From the NCBI GenBank assembly GCA_052139595.1, contig JBKQWK010000305.1, positions 1 through 9,018 of the forward strand: DNA of 9,018 bases, read 5' to 3'. Each line of letters begins with the position of its first letter. The stretch's first letter is position 1. The notes under the pieces are model-generated. The model was not told where the DNA came from. It did not search any database and was given only the letters and a program-made list of their open reading frames with translations. Source of the stretch: JBKQWK01 sp052139595. Its GTDB lineage: Bacteria; Actinomycetota; Thermoleophilia; UBA2241. A program made the position numbers and the translations under genes. This document shows, piece after piece, positions 1 to 7,636 of this stretch.

Positions 1-42
1 GCTTCCGAGCGGATCCGCCCACCCAGTAGAACAAGCGGACGA

Positions 43-246
43 TTAGAAGACGAGAGCGTCAACACCCCACAATATTAGAAAGAGAGGTACGAGCGTAATG
101 GGGAAGTTGCGGAGTATATCGGCTGCCACGGAGCGGGGGCTGAGGACCCGAACAACTAACACCAGTCCGAGGATGGTGCCGACTAACCACATCAAGACAA
201 TTAACGCAGTGTGCAGAATCCCCACGGTCCCCCTCTTATATCTCAC
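43..246 (-). CDS. small two-segment membrane protein, function unknown
   Basis: This is a 67-residue protein read from GTG (246-244) to TAA (45-43). Two hydrophobic stretches, about residues 8-32 and 46-66, are separated by a short polar segment with Arg and Asp residues, so two membrane-spanning helices are likely. The N-terminus MRYKRG is positively charged, which would favour keeping it in the cytoplasm. The GTG start overlaps the TGA (245-243) of a minus-strand frame just upstream as GTGA, which suggests translational coupling and supports this start; a separate Shine-Dalgarno is weak (CTGGGG). I do not recognise the family. It is transcribed away from the cas operon, and any link with CRISPR function is speculation. 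The hydrophobic pattern is unlikely in a chance frame, but the gene could still be spurious. Confidence 0.55.
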   Translation of the reverse strand: MRYKRGTVGILHTALIVLMWLVGTILGLVLVVRVLSPRSVAADILRNFPITLVPLFLILWGVDALVF

Positions 247-479
247 CCCAGCAGGCTGACGTGCTTCTCGATAAGGTCGATGGTGCCGATGCGGACAAAG
301 TCAATACCCGACGCTTGCGCTCGTCAAGATGTGCAAAAGTAGACCACGGTCCGCTTAGTGCGCTTTGATAGCTGGTGCAGTCTCGGCTGCCGGCAAGACT
401 CTCTGACTTGGGCCACCACGGCGTTCGCGTCAACGCCCTCGCAAAATACCGCGGCAGAGGCTCTTGCAGCCTCCTTCCG
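243..479 (-). pseudogene. possible 3' remnant of an unknown gene, interrupted frame
   Basis: One minus-strand frame is open from just after a TAA (482-480) to a TGA (245-243), with a single in-frame TGA at 326-324. Its two halves read like protein: VREVSC-like basic sequence ending KRTKRTVVYF before the stop, and GIDFVRIGTIDLIEKHVSLL after it. Switching frame at the four-base T run (338-335) and back at the three-base G run (309-307) removes the stop and reads AHLDERKRR in between. That pattern fits two compensating homopolymer indels, either real decay or sequencing error. The end overlaps the start of the 67-residue membrane protein, as in an operon. I cannot name the family or find a convincing start, although an AAGGAGG-like stretch lies at about 477-471. 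Confidence 0.3.
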
Positions 480-810
480 TTACCCTTGCTGGCAGATGTG
501 CAGACAGCCGATGCTCGGTTCGTCAGACCTCGGCGGTGGTGGTACGCGCGTCGCTTTCGAGCGACGGATGCTGTTCGACAAGATGAATACGCAGGCCAGC
601 TCGTCGGCACTGCGTCGCCGGCGACGTCCTGTGCAGCATCTTCTGACGCCCGATATGTTTGGCAGACCGGTGGCTGCCCTCACCCGGACCCGCCTGAACG
701 ATATCGCTCACGGTGGTTTTCGGCGCTCATTCAACAATGTCCGTCACCGGCGTCGGTAAACTGTAGTATGAGGTAGCGCAGGGTATCGGACGGCGCCGCA
801 CCTTGCGTGT
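247..810. other. region between the minus-strand membrane gene and cas3, no intact gene
   Basis: No frame here gives a convincing intact protein. The overlapping open frames on both strands are rich in Arg, Ser, Cys and Pro, as expected from out-of-phase reading of high-G+C DNA. The left part (about 243-479) carries the interrupted minus-strand frame described separately. The right part, about 480-810, must hold the cas operon promoter if it is transcribed independently, but no good -35/-10 pair is seen. A 14-base perfect palindrome lies at 613-626. No CRISPR-like direct repeats are visible. Confidence 0.5.
613..626. repeat. 14-base perfect palindrome
   Basis: CGTCGCCGGCGACG is a perfect inverted repeat with no loop, located about 200 bases upstream of cas3. 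It could be an operator half-site pair, but G+C-rich DNA often yields such palindromes by chance. No T run follows, so it is not an intrinsic terminator. Confidence 0.3.
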
Positions 811-819
811 TTGCTGACT

Positions 820-824
820 GGAGG
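820..824 (+). promoter_or_regulatory. Shine-Dalgarno deciding the cas3 start
   Basis: GGAGG is placed 4 bases before a GTG at 829. The frame also opens at a TTG at 811, but that codon has no purine-rich site before it. The protein from 829 begins MGDIRLLWGKSG, and the WGKS segment shortly before the first HD histidine is typical of Cas3 N-termini. The 829 start is therefore preferred, although the spacing is a little short. Confidence 0.55.
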
Positions 825-828
825 CCGG

Positions 829-3585
829 GTGGGGGATATTCGTCTTTTGTGGGGTAAGTCTGGCACGGACGATCAGTCGTATCCCCTCTACGCTCACATG
901 ATCGACGCCGGCATGGTTGCGCGCACGATTCTGCGCTCCGAACAACACCGTCGAATCGCCGAGCTGCTTTTCCAGCTGACGGGTCTCGGGCAAGACGAAC
1001 TCGAGCGCGTGGTCCCGTTTCTGGTCGGTCTCCACGATCTTGGCAAAGCATCACCTGGCTTCCAGCGACTGGCACCTGATCTCTGGACGACGGTAGAAGA
1101 AGAAGGATTTAGGGACGGTCACCCTCTCTGGCGATTCAAGCGCTTCCGTCACGATGTCGAGGGCTTCACGATACTGCGCGACTCGGTCTTGCCTGAGTGG
1201 GTGGAGTTACCAGCCGAAGTGTCGACTGCGCGCACAGAGAAGCGTCTGTTTGCCGCGCTTGCGCAAGCAATCGGGGCTCATCATGGCTCGTTCGTATCAG
1301 AGTCCGAGGTGTCCCGCAACGACTACCCGCAGGTCACGCAAGGTTCTCTTGATCCCGATGACCAAGCTTGGGTTGCTGCGCGCCTTGATCTCGTCGCGCT
1401 GCTGAGTGAGACGTTTGCCGTGGATAAGTCGACGTGTCTGCGGGCGCCAGAGCTCTCGGCGCTGACGATGGTCTTGAGCGGGCTCACGATTTTGGCCGAC
1501 TGGATCGCCTCAAATGAGGAGTTCTTTCCGCTGCGGCCGACCAATCTTCGCGATCACGCAACCTTGTCGAAAGACATGGCTTTGGTTGCCGTTGAGAGAG
1601 TGGGCTTGTTGCACTACCCCACGCCTCTTGCGGCGGTCTCTTTCTCCCGCCTGTTTCCCGGCTTGGGCGACATCCGGCCCGTACAAGCGGCCGTCGATGG
1701 ACTCGCCAGCGACGGCCTGCCATTACTCGCGGTGATTGAGGCTCCGATGGGCGAAGGTAAGACGGAAGCCGCTCTTCTTCTGGCGCAGCAGATCATGCAG
1801 CAGACTGGCGGCGGTATGTACTTCGCGCTGCCTACCGTCGCGACGAGCAATCAGATCTTTGAGCGCGTTCAGATCCACCTTGAGCAGATCCTTCGTGATG
1901 GCGATAGCGCCGGCTTGATGCTCGTGCATGGCCAGGCGGAGTTGGCACCACAGATGGAGGCGCTGCTGAAGAAACAGCGGGCTGCAGATGTGGATGAAGC
2001 TGGGGTGGTCGTCGATTCGTGGTTTCGCCCGCGCAAGCGAGCTCTTCTCTCGCCTTTTGGCGTGGGCACCATTGACCAGTGTCTGCTGGCAGCGCTGCAG
2101 GTCAGGCACGGCTCGCTGCGCTTGTTTGGTCTGGCGGGGAAGGTCGTCATCATCGACGAGGTACACGCTTACGACGCCTACATGAGCACGATCCTGGGGC
2201 GCTTGCTGGAGTGGTTGGCGGCGCTGCACGTGAGCGTGATCTTGCTCTCGGCGACGCTAACGTCCAGCATGCGACGCCTCCTCATTGAGGCGTATGGTGG
2301 CGCGATCGGCCCTGCGGCTGCTCGCCAAGCTGCTTACCCGCTTATCTCGGTTGCCCGTCCTGGTGAGATGACAACTGTCATGGAGCCGGCCGGCTGTGAA
2401 ATCACGCGAACGGTTCATATCGAGTTGATTGCGCCTACCGAACGCAGTCGTGTGTTGGATCGAGTTCTTCGCGCTGCTGACGACGGCGGAGCCGTGGGCT
2501 GGGTCTGCGATACTGTCGCTTCAGCGCAGCGTACGTTCGAAGAGTTGCGCCAGCGCCTCGAGTCCAGGCCGTCCGACCGGCGGCCTGAACTCGTCCTTTA
2601 CCACGCCCGCATGCTGCTCAAGGATCGCCAGAAAATTGAGCAGGATGTCGAAAGACTGGTAGGTAAGAACGGCTTGCGCGAAAGTGGCTGCATTGTGGTG
2701 GCGACGCAAGTTGTCGAGCAGAGCCTCGATATTGACTTCGATCTGCTTGTCAGCGAACTCGCTCCCGGCGACTTACTCCTGCAGCGCTTTGGGCGACTCC
2801 ACCGGCATGCGCGGCTCCGCCCCGAGACACTGCGCGACGCGCGCGCAGTCATCCTCGTTCCCGAGATTCACGAGGGCGTGCCGGCATGGCAAGGCATCGA
2901 TAAGGTCTACGCGCCCTTCGTGCTCATCAAGACGTTGCTCGAACTCGACGGCAGAGAGCAGATCAGTCTTCCCGCAGACATTCGTCATCTGGTTGAAGCG
3001 GTCTATGACGACGTGGTACCCGCGGCTGGTGAGCTGGCGCGCATCGACGTTTCTGCGGACGTAGCCTGGGCGACGTGGGCAGAGCTGGTCGCCGTGCGCC
3101 AAGCGTCTAAGGAGGGAGCGAGACTCTTCTTAGTGAAACCACCTCTAGCGGACAGTTTCAAGTCTGGCGAAAGTGATGTGCCGCTGCTTGAAGACGACGA
3201 TCTTAGCGACGATCTCGATCAAGAGATCGTCGTTCGCGGTGCGCAGACCCGCCTCAGCGGGCCATCTGTTCGCGTGGTGCTCTTGGAGAGAGACGATCCA
3301 CTGGCGGTGGTTGATTCGCCTGTGTGGCGCGACGAACGCCTTCCGCTCGCAGTGTCTCGGCAGCTCATGGAGAAGAGCGTGTCAATCAACCACTGGGCCC
3401 TGGTAGCGCATGCGCTTGGAGATGATCCGCCGCCGTCATTTAAGCGCACGGGGTCGCTGCGGAGCATGAGGCTGCTGCTGACCAGTGAGGGCGAGTACGA
3501 GTGGGCGCACGAACAGCGCACGTTCCGACTTCACGTTGACGAGACCGTCGGCGTGACCATCGAGGAGGTGACCAGAGAGTTGTGA
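829..3585 (+). CDS. cas3: CRISPR-associated helicase/nuclease Cas3, type I-E
   Basis: Cas3 is recruited by target-bound Cascade; it nicks and unwinds the non-target strand and degrades it processively. Counting from the GTG at 829 (918 residues), the HD nuclease domain has His23, the pair His69-Asp70 (VGLHDLGK) and His151-His152 (GAHHGS). The superfamily 2 helicase follows: Walker A APMGEGKT at 305-312, DEVH at 443-446, SAT at 474-476, a motif V region with VATQVVEQSLDID, and motif VI QRFGRLHRH at 652-660. A C-terminal accessory domain follows, after an acidic segment EDDDLSDD near residue 790. All catalytic motifs are intact, and HD and helicase are in one chain, as usual for I-E. The TGA overlaps the casA GTG by four bases. 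Start choice is the main doubt: TTG 811 would add six residues. Confidence 0.97.
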   Translation: MGDIRLLWGKSGTDDQSYPLYAHMIDAGMVARTILRSEQHRRIAELLFQLTGLGQDELERVVPFLVGLHDLGKASPGFQRLAPDLWTTVEEEGFRDGHPLWRFKRFRHDVEGFTILRDSVLPEWVELPAEVSTARTEKRLFAALAQAIGAHHGSFVSESEVSRNDYPQVTQGSLDPDDQAWVAARLDLVALLSETFAVDKSTCLRAPELSALTMVLSGLTILADWIASNEEFFPLRPTNLRDHATLSKDMALVAVERVGLLHYPTPLAAVSFSRLFPGLGDIRPVQAAVDGLASDGLPLLAVIEAPMGEGKTEAALLLAQQIMQQTGGGMYFALPTVATSNQIFERVQIHLEQILRDGDSAGLMLVHGQAELAPQMEALLKKQRAADVDEAGVVVDSWFRPRKRALLSPFGVGTIDQCLLAALQVRHGSLRLFGLAGKVVIIDEVHAYDAYMSTILGRLLEWLAALHVSVILLSATLTSSMRRLLIEAYGGAIGPAAARQAAYPLISVARPGEMTTVMEPAGCEITRTVHIELIAPTERSRVLDRVLRAADDGGAVGWVCDTVASAQRTFEELRQRLESRPSDRRPELVLYHARMLLKDRQKIEQDVERLVGKNGLRESGCIVVATQVVEQSLDIDFDLLVSELAPGDLLLQRFGRLHRHARLRPETLRDARAVILVPEIHEGVPAWQGIDKVYAPFVLIKTLLELDGREQISLPADIRHLVEAVYDDVVPAAGELARIDVSADVAWATWAELVAVRQASKEGARLFLVKPPLADSFKSGESDVPLLEDDDLSDDLDQEIVVRGAQTRLSGPSVRVVLLERDDPLAVVDSPVWRDERLPLAVSRQLMEKSVSINHWALVAHALGDDPPPSFKRTGSLRSMRLLLTSEGEYEWAHEQRTFRLHVDETVGVTIEEVTREL
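3207..3232. repeat. intragenic hairpin within cas3
   Basis: CGACGATCTC (3207-3216) and GAGATCGTCG (3223-3232) form a perfect 10-base stem with a 6-base loop. A copy of CGACGATCT also lies at 3195-3203. The element sits in the part of cas3 encoding an acidic linker (EDDDLSDD), so repeated GAC/GAT codons may explain it. No T run follows, so it is not a terminator. Confidence 0.45.
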
Positions 3586-5201
3586 GCGAAACGATGCGAT
3601 CAAGCTGGCGCTATGACCTGCTTCACGAAGGGTGGATTTCGTGCGTCGATAAAGCTGGCCAATTCTGCGAGCTTGGTATCCTGGAAGTACTTAAGCGAGC
3701 GCACGAACTGGCCGAGATCATTGACTCTTCGCCACTAGTCGTGGCCGCGATCGTGCGGCTTTTCGAGGCGGTCCTGCTGGAGTCGCTGCCCCTCAAAGAC
3801 GAAGACGATTGGGTTGACCTGTGGGCTGAAGGCCGCTTCTCCGCCGATCTGCTCGCAGCTGTGGAGGGCGCCTGTACCGGGCGCATGGATCTGTTTGATG
3901 AGAGCCAGCCGTTCTTTCAGTCGTGCGACATCAGCGCCACCGGCTCGGACGAGACCACCAAGAGCGTCGGCTCGCTTTTCCCCGAGGTCGTGACGGGAAC
4001 GGCTGTGACCCACTACACGCACGGCAGCGAGGATGCGCACGCCTTCTGCGAAGCTTGCTGCGCCAAGGGTCTCGTATCCCTGCCGGCCTTTGCCACCTCG
4101 GGTGGGCAGGGCATCAGACCGTCGATTAATGGCGTGCCGCCGCTCTATGTGCTGCCCATGGGCGGCACGCTGTTCGAGACGCTGCTTCTCAATTATGTGC
4201 TGCCAGACAATCGTCCCAAAAACGCCTCTCATCCTGATGCCGGACCGTTCTGGCGTTCCGATGGTATTGCCGCTCACAAGGATGAGCGGCTGTCGGCCGG
4301 TTTTATGGAAAGTCTCACCTGGCCAGCGCGGCGAGTGCGCCTGCTTGAACCCCATCGCTCGGGTTTCTGCAGCCGCTGCGGACGACCGACCGAACAGATC
4401 ACCGAGCGGGTCGTCTTCATGCAGGGCTGGTTGCGCTCTGCTGCCGCCCCTCCCTGGCGCGATCCCTGGGCCGCGTTTGTCTGGCGCAAGGACAAGGAAG
4501 GTACGCTGTCGTCACGGCCCCTGCGCCCAGCGGAACATCGCTCTACCTGGCGCGACACCGGCGCCCTCTTCATGTCGGCTGCAGCGGCTGCCAGCGACCA
4601 CAGCGATGGCCGTCCCTCGCGTCCGGCGATCGTCGATCAGCTCGAGGTTCTACTCTCTCAAGCGCGCGGCGAAGGACTCAGTTCTAAGTCGCCAGTTCAC
4701 TTCCTCACGGTTGGAATACGTACCGACATGAAGGCCAAGGTGTTCGAGTGGCGCAGCGACCGCTTCGAGTTTCCCGGCGTCGTCCTTGGTGCTCAAGTCG
4801 CCGGTGTCGTCTCACTTGCACTGGAGTACGCAGAGACGGTTGCCGAGGCGCTGGCTCGGGCTCTGCTTCGTCTGCATGCTGATTGCGAACGGCAGAAACC
4901 GTCATGGGGCGACCTGCGGAAAGCAATGGCTGATGTTGTCGGCCTTGCCCAGGGGCAGTACTGGAGAGCGGCGGAGCCGATCTTTCGCACGAAGCTTTTC
5001 GACGAACGGCTCGCAGGTTCCGAGGAGAAACGCGCCGACTGGCTCTCGGACTGGCACCGCCAAATCGCGAAGACCGTCTGGGACTCGCTTGAAGAGATTC
5101 TTGCCGGCCAAGACGACACCGCCGATGCACTGCGGCGGCAGGAGGCTGCGCGTCGGGAGTTGCGCATCCTGCTCAAGAAAGGAGAACCACGCGATGCCTA
5201 A
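3582..5201 (+). CDS. casA: Cascade large subunit Cse1 (CasA/Cas8e)
   Basis: This is the large subunit of the I-E surveillance complex, which checks the PAM, helps open the target duplex and docks Cas3. It has 539 residues, somewhat longer than E. coli CasA (502). The N-terminus YDLLHEGWISCVD matches the family's conserved start. Two Cys pairs, Cys156/Cys159 (CEAC) and Cys263/Cys266 (CSRC), fit the zinc site known in this family. Between them lies the conserved segment around 168-190 (PAFATSGGQG, then SINGVPPLY) followed by GGTLFETLLLNYVLP. The C-terminal part, from about residue 390, is helical and charged, consistent with the four-helix bundle. The GTG start shares four bases (GTGA) with the cas3 stop, implying coupled translation. 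An ATG at 3594 is an alternative start, four codons in. Confidence 0.96.
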   Translation: MSETMRSSWRYDLLHEGWISCVDKAGQFCELGILEVLKRAHELAEIIDSSPLVVAAIVRLFEAVLLESLPLKDEDDWVDLWAEGRFSADLLAAVEGACTGRMDLFDESQPFFQSCDISATGSDETTKSVGSLFPEVVTGTAVTHYTHGSEDAHAFCEACCAKGLVSLPAFATSGGQGIRPSINGVPPLYVLPMGGTLFETLLLNYVLPDNRPKNASHPDAGPFWRSDGIAAHKDERLSAGFMESLTWPARRVRLLEPHRSGFCSRCGRPTEQITERVVFMQGWLRSAAAPPWRDPWAAFVWRKDKEGTLSSRPLRPAEHRSTWRDTGALFMSAAAAASDHSDGRPSRPAIVDQLEVLLSQARGEGLSSKSPVHFLTVGIRTDMKAKVFEWRSDRFEFPGVVLGAQVAGVVSLALEYAETVAEALARALLRLHADCERQKPSWGDLRKAMADVVGLAQGQYWRAAEPIFRTKLFDERLAGSEEKRADWLSDWHRQIAKTVWDSLEEILAGQDDTADALRRQEAARRELRILLKKGEPRDA

Positions 5202-5760
5202 TGAAGCCAGAGGTCTGGCCCTCGATGAATTTGTTAGCCGCCTTGAGGAGCTGTCTCGCGCCGACCACGCTCGCGGCGACCTCGCCCGGCTCAAGCGCAG
5301 CGCCGGCAGCTCGCTTGCCGATTCACCTGACGTCTTTCCGCTCTTCTACCGTTTGTTGCCGCCGATGATGCGCGGCAACGAGCGTGACGAGGATCGCCTG
5401 TTTCTCGTGGCGACCTTGTTTGCCATCAACCCGCGCTCGACGAGGATCGCTGATTTCGGCGCTACGATGGGGCGCCTAGCGGCCATGCGAGCGAACGGAC
5501 GCGAGGGCATCGACCGGCGTATCGCTGTCCTGCTGGATGCCGAAGCCCAGGATTTACCGTTTCGCCTGCGCCAGCTGATGACACTAGCGGCAGCGGCTGA
5601 GCTTGGGATCAACTGGCGTGCTCTTACCGATGATCTTCTCTGGTGGGATCAGCCCGCACGTCGCGTCCAGCGCCGTTGGGCGCGAAGCTACTTTGGTGAG
5701 CCGGCGCCGCGAGAGCGTTCAGATGCGGAGTCCAGGTCTTCCGCCGACACGAAGGAGTGA
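5194..5760 (+). CDS. casB: Cascade small subunit Cse2 (CasB)
   Basis: Two copies of Cse2 line the belly of I-E Cascade and stabilise crRNA, the target strand and the displaced strand. The 188-residue protein is of ordinary family size or slightly longer (E. coli about 160). It is almost entirely helical and rich in Arg, as expected for a nucleic-acid-binding subunit. Family-like stretches are FYRLLPPMM, ERDEDRLFLVATLFA and LPFRLRQLMTLAAA, followed by INWRALTDDLLWWD and the basic VQRRWARSYFG. The last 20 or so residues are polar and probably disordered. The ATG at 5194 is preceded by AAAGGAG (5178-5184) at 9 bases and overlaps the casA stop by 8 bases. The same open frame extends far upstream through casA, but those codons are only a shadow of casA. 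Confidence 0.93.
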   Translation: MPNEARGLALDEFVSRLEELSRADHARGDLARLKRSAGSSLADSPDVFPLFYRLLPPMMRGNERDEDRLFLVATLFAINPRSTRIADFGATMGRLAAMRANGREGIDRRIAVLLDAEAQDLPFRLRQLMTLAAAAELGINWRALTDDLLWWDQPARRVQRRWARSYFGEPAPRERSDAESRSSADTKE

Positions 5761-5763
5761 ACA

Positions 5764-6876
5764 ATGCTCGTTCAGATTCATATGATCCAAAATCACGCGC
5801 CGTCCAATCTTAACCGTGACGATACGGGCAGCCCGAAGGAGGCGATCTTCGGCGGCGTGGCTCGCGCCCGCATCTCGAGTCAGTGCCTGAAACGCTCGAT
5901 TCGTCAGTCGGCGATCTTCCAAGAAGCCATGGCTGGCTACCTCGGCAAGCGGACACGGAGGCTACCGGGTGAACTGCGCGCGGCGCTGCTGAGTCAGGGT
6001 GCAGACGAAGCGATTGCCGACGAGATCGCCCTTAAGGCGACGGCCTTCGGTAGCGGCAAGGAGAGCGAGGACAGCACGACCCGACAGCTCATCTTTCTGA
6101 GCACAAACGAAGTCGAGTCCTTGGCTGAGAAGCTCAAAGTGATTTACGATGCCGATCCCAAGGCGTTTAAGAAGATGAAGATCGACGAACTCGAGAAGCG
6201 TCTTAAGGAAGGGTCCGACGTATCGTTGCCGTGCTCGGTCGACATCGCCCTCTTTGGTCGCATGACAACGACCAGCGTTTTCGAAGACGTACAGGCAGCG
6301 GCGCAAGTGGCGCACGCGATCTCGACCACCCGCGTTGAGCATCAGTTCGACTACTTTACGGCTGTCGATGATCTCAAAACTGCCGACGAAGAAGATCGTG
6401 GTGCTGGCATGATCGGCGATGTCGAGTTCAACTCGGCGACCTACTACAAGTACTTCGCGATCGATGTCGATGCCTTAACGACTACGTTGGGCGGAGAAGC
6501 AGAAATTGCCCGCCAGGCGGTGGCCGCTTTTCTGAAGGCGGCGGCGTTGACCACGCCGACCGGTAAGCAGAATACCTTCGCCGCCCATAATGTGCCTGAT
6601 GCGATCCTGGTCGAAGTGAGCGACTCGCATGTGCCGGTCAACTACGCCAATGCTTTCGTCGCGCCGGTACGGGCGATGAATGACAAGGATGTGGTGAGGG
6701 CCAGCGTGGAGCAGCTGTCGCAGTACGCTGCCGACGTCAACCGTGCCTATAGTCTCGAGCGTGAGTCGTTCTTTCTGGCGACTCGGGGCATGGCCATCGA
6801 GGGAGCACAGCCGGTCGACAGCCTCGGAACACTTGTCAGCGAGTTGAGCGAAGCGCTCGCTGTGTACGCAGAGTGA
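5764..6876 (+). CDS. casC: Cascade backbone subunit Cas7 (Cse4/CasC)
   Basis: Six copies of Cas7 polymerise along the crRNA spacer and form the Cascade backbone. The 370-residue protein is close to the family norm (E. coli 363). It opens with the typical sequence: QNHAPSNLNRDDTGSPK at about residues 9-25, then RARISSQCLKRSIR at 34-47, the RNA-contacting RRM-edge region. A central part with DIALFGRMTTTSVFEDV (from residue 160) and the HQFDYFTAVDD stretch correspond to the finger and adjacent regions. TTPTGKQNTFAAHN (263 onward) matches the conserved thumb-side segment, followed by DAILVEV and NYANAF. It sits 3 bases after casB, with AAGGAG 6 bases before the ATG. ISSQCLKR-type Cas7 proteins are common in non-enterobacterial I-E systems. 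Confidence 0.97.
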   Translation: MLVQIHMIQNHAPSNLNRDDTGSPKEAIFGGVARARISSQCLKRSIRQSAIFQEAMAGYLGKRTRRLPGELRAALLSQGADEAIADEIALKATAFGSGKESEDSTTRQLIFLSTNEVESLAEKLKVIYDADPKAFKKMKIDELEKRLKEGSDVSLPCSVDIALFGRMTTTSVFEDVQAAAQVAHAISTTRVEHQFDYFTAVDDLKTADEEDRGAGMIGDVEFNSATYYKYFAIDVDALTTTLGGEAEIARQAVAAFLKAAALTTPTGKQNTFAAHNVPDAILVEVSDSHVPVNYANAFVAPVRAMNDKDVVRASVEQLSQYAADVNRAYSLERESFFLATRGMAIEGAQPVDSLGTLVSELSEALAVYAE

Positions 6877-7634
6877 CGGCGATGAGTGCCGATAGCGAAG
6901 TGCTCGCATTGCGGCTCGAAGGCACTCTTCAGGCATGGGGGGATAGCTCGCGCTGGAGCGTACGCGACACCAGGCCCGAGCCGACGAAGTCCGCCGTGAT
7001 CGGGATCATCGCGGCCTGCTTTGGCTGGAGACTCGATGCTGAGGGAGACCGCCGTGTGGCCGAACTGGCACGAAGCCTGCGTATGGGCATCCGTGCCGAT
7101 CGCGAGGGAATCGTGTTGCGCGACTATCACACGGTTGGCGGTACGCGCAGCGGCTCCGAGACGCCATGGACCGGTCTTCTTACGGCTGAGGGCAAAGTAA
7201 AGCGGAATCCCGCGAGCCCCGGGTTGCACACCGAGGTGTCGGAACGCAACTACCTCAGCGATGGCTGCTACCTCGTTGCTGTCGAGGGTACTGCGGCGAT
7301 CATTGAGGAGATCGAGCACGCTCTCGTGCGCCCCCTGTGGCCGCCGTTTCTCGGTCGGAAATCCTGTGTGCCAACGGCCCCTCTGTATCCCGCACGTGCC
7401 GACGTACCCAGCAGACTGCCCGGCTCAGCGCTCGATGTGCTGCGCACGTATCCCTGGCTCGGGCGTCTTGGTGATGAGCATCCAGCGACACTGCGTGTTG
7501 TGGTTGACGAGAACAAGGAGACCAGCGCCGGCCTGCACGGCCTGCGTCACGACCTACCGGAGTCGTTGGCTCGGCGGCTCTTGGGACACCGCTACGTGCG
7601 CGAGTTCACGGTACCATTGCCGAGCAAGGAGTGA
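6873..7634 (+). CDS. casD: Cascade subunit Cas5 (CasD)
   Basis: Cas5 caps the 5' end of the crRNA, binding the repeat-derived 8-base handle and contacting Cas7 and Cse1. The 253-residue protein (E. coli 224) starts with the RAMP signature: LALRLEGTLQAWG at 11-23, SRWSVRDTRPEPTKSAVIG at 26-44. In the middle are VLRDYHTVGG and LHTEVSERNYLSDGCYLVAV, and near the C-terminal half RPLWPPFLGRKSCVPTAP; all are typical of Cas5e. The start GTG overlaps the casC stop as GTGA; an ATG three codons later (6882) is also possible. The sequence shows no missing motif. The C-terminal extension after the conserved LWPPFLGRK block is ordinary for environmental members. Confidence 0.95.
   Translation: MTAMSADSEVLALRLEGTLQAWGDSSRWSVRDTRPEPTKSAVIGIIAACFGWRLDAEGDRRVAELARSLRMGIRADREGIVLRDYHTVGGTRSGSETPWTGLLTAEGKVKRNPASPGLHTEVSERNYLSDGCYLVAVEGTAAIIEEIEHALVRPLWPPFLGRKSCVPTAPLYPARADVPSRLPGSALDVLRTYPWLGRLGDEHPATLRVVVDENKETSAGLHGLRHDLPESLARRLLGHRYVREFTVPLPSKE
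7626..7631 (+). promoter_or_regulatory. Shine-Dalgarno deciding the casE start
   Basis: AAGGAG lies 5 bases before the ATG at 7637. The frame could also start at a GTG at 7631 that overlaps the casD stop, but it would lie on top of this site. MYLS at the ATG is the canonical Cas6e N-terminus. Confidence 0.7.
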
Positions 7635-7636
7635 CC

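Noticed and set aside
764..769. TAGTAT as a -10 box for the cas operon
   Set aside because: Matches the consensus only in part, and no acceptable -35 element lies 16-18 bases upstream; not enough to call a promoter.
358..776. Two overlapping 133-residue + strand ORFs
   Set aside because: Both are rich in Arg, Ser and Cys with no domain-like pattern, and they overlap each other in different frames, as expected from high-G+C shadow frames.
247..810. Possible CRISPR array or leader upstream of cas3
   Set aside because: No direct repeats of about 28 bases with regular spacing are visible in this stretch or elsewhere in the window; the array probably lies beyond cas1/cas2.
3735..4355. 206-residue minus-strand ORF
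   Set aside because: It lies antisense to the clearly real casA gene and has no recognisable motif.
4033..4731. 232-residue + strand ORF
   Set aside because: Alternative frame within casA, with Arg/Cys/Ser-rich composition; a shadow.
4786..5193. Long N-terminal extension of casB
   Set aside because: The open frame simply runs on into casA; the Cse2-like sequence starts at the ATG 5194, which has a good Shine-Dalgarno.
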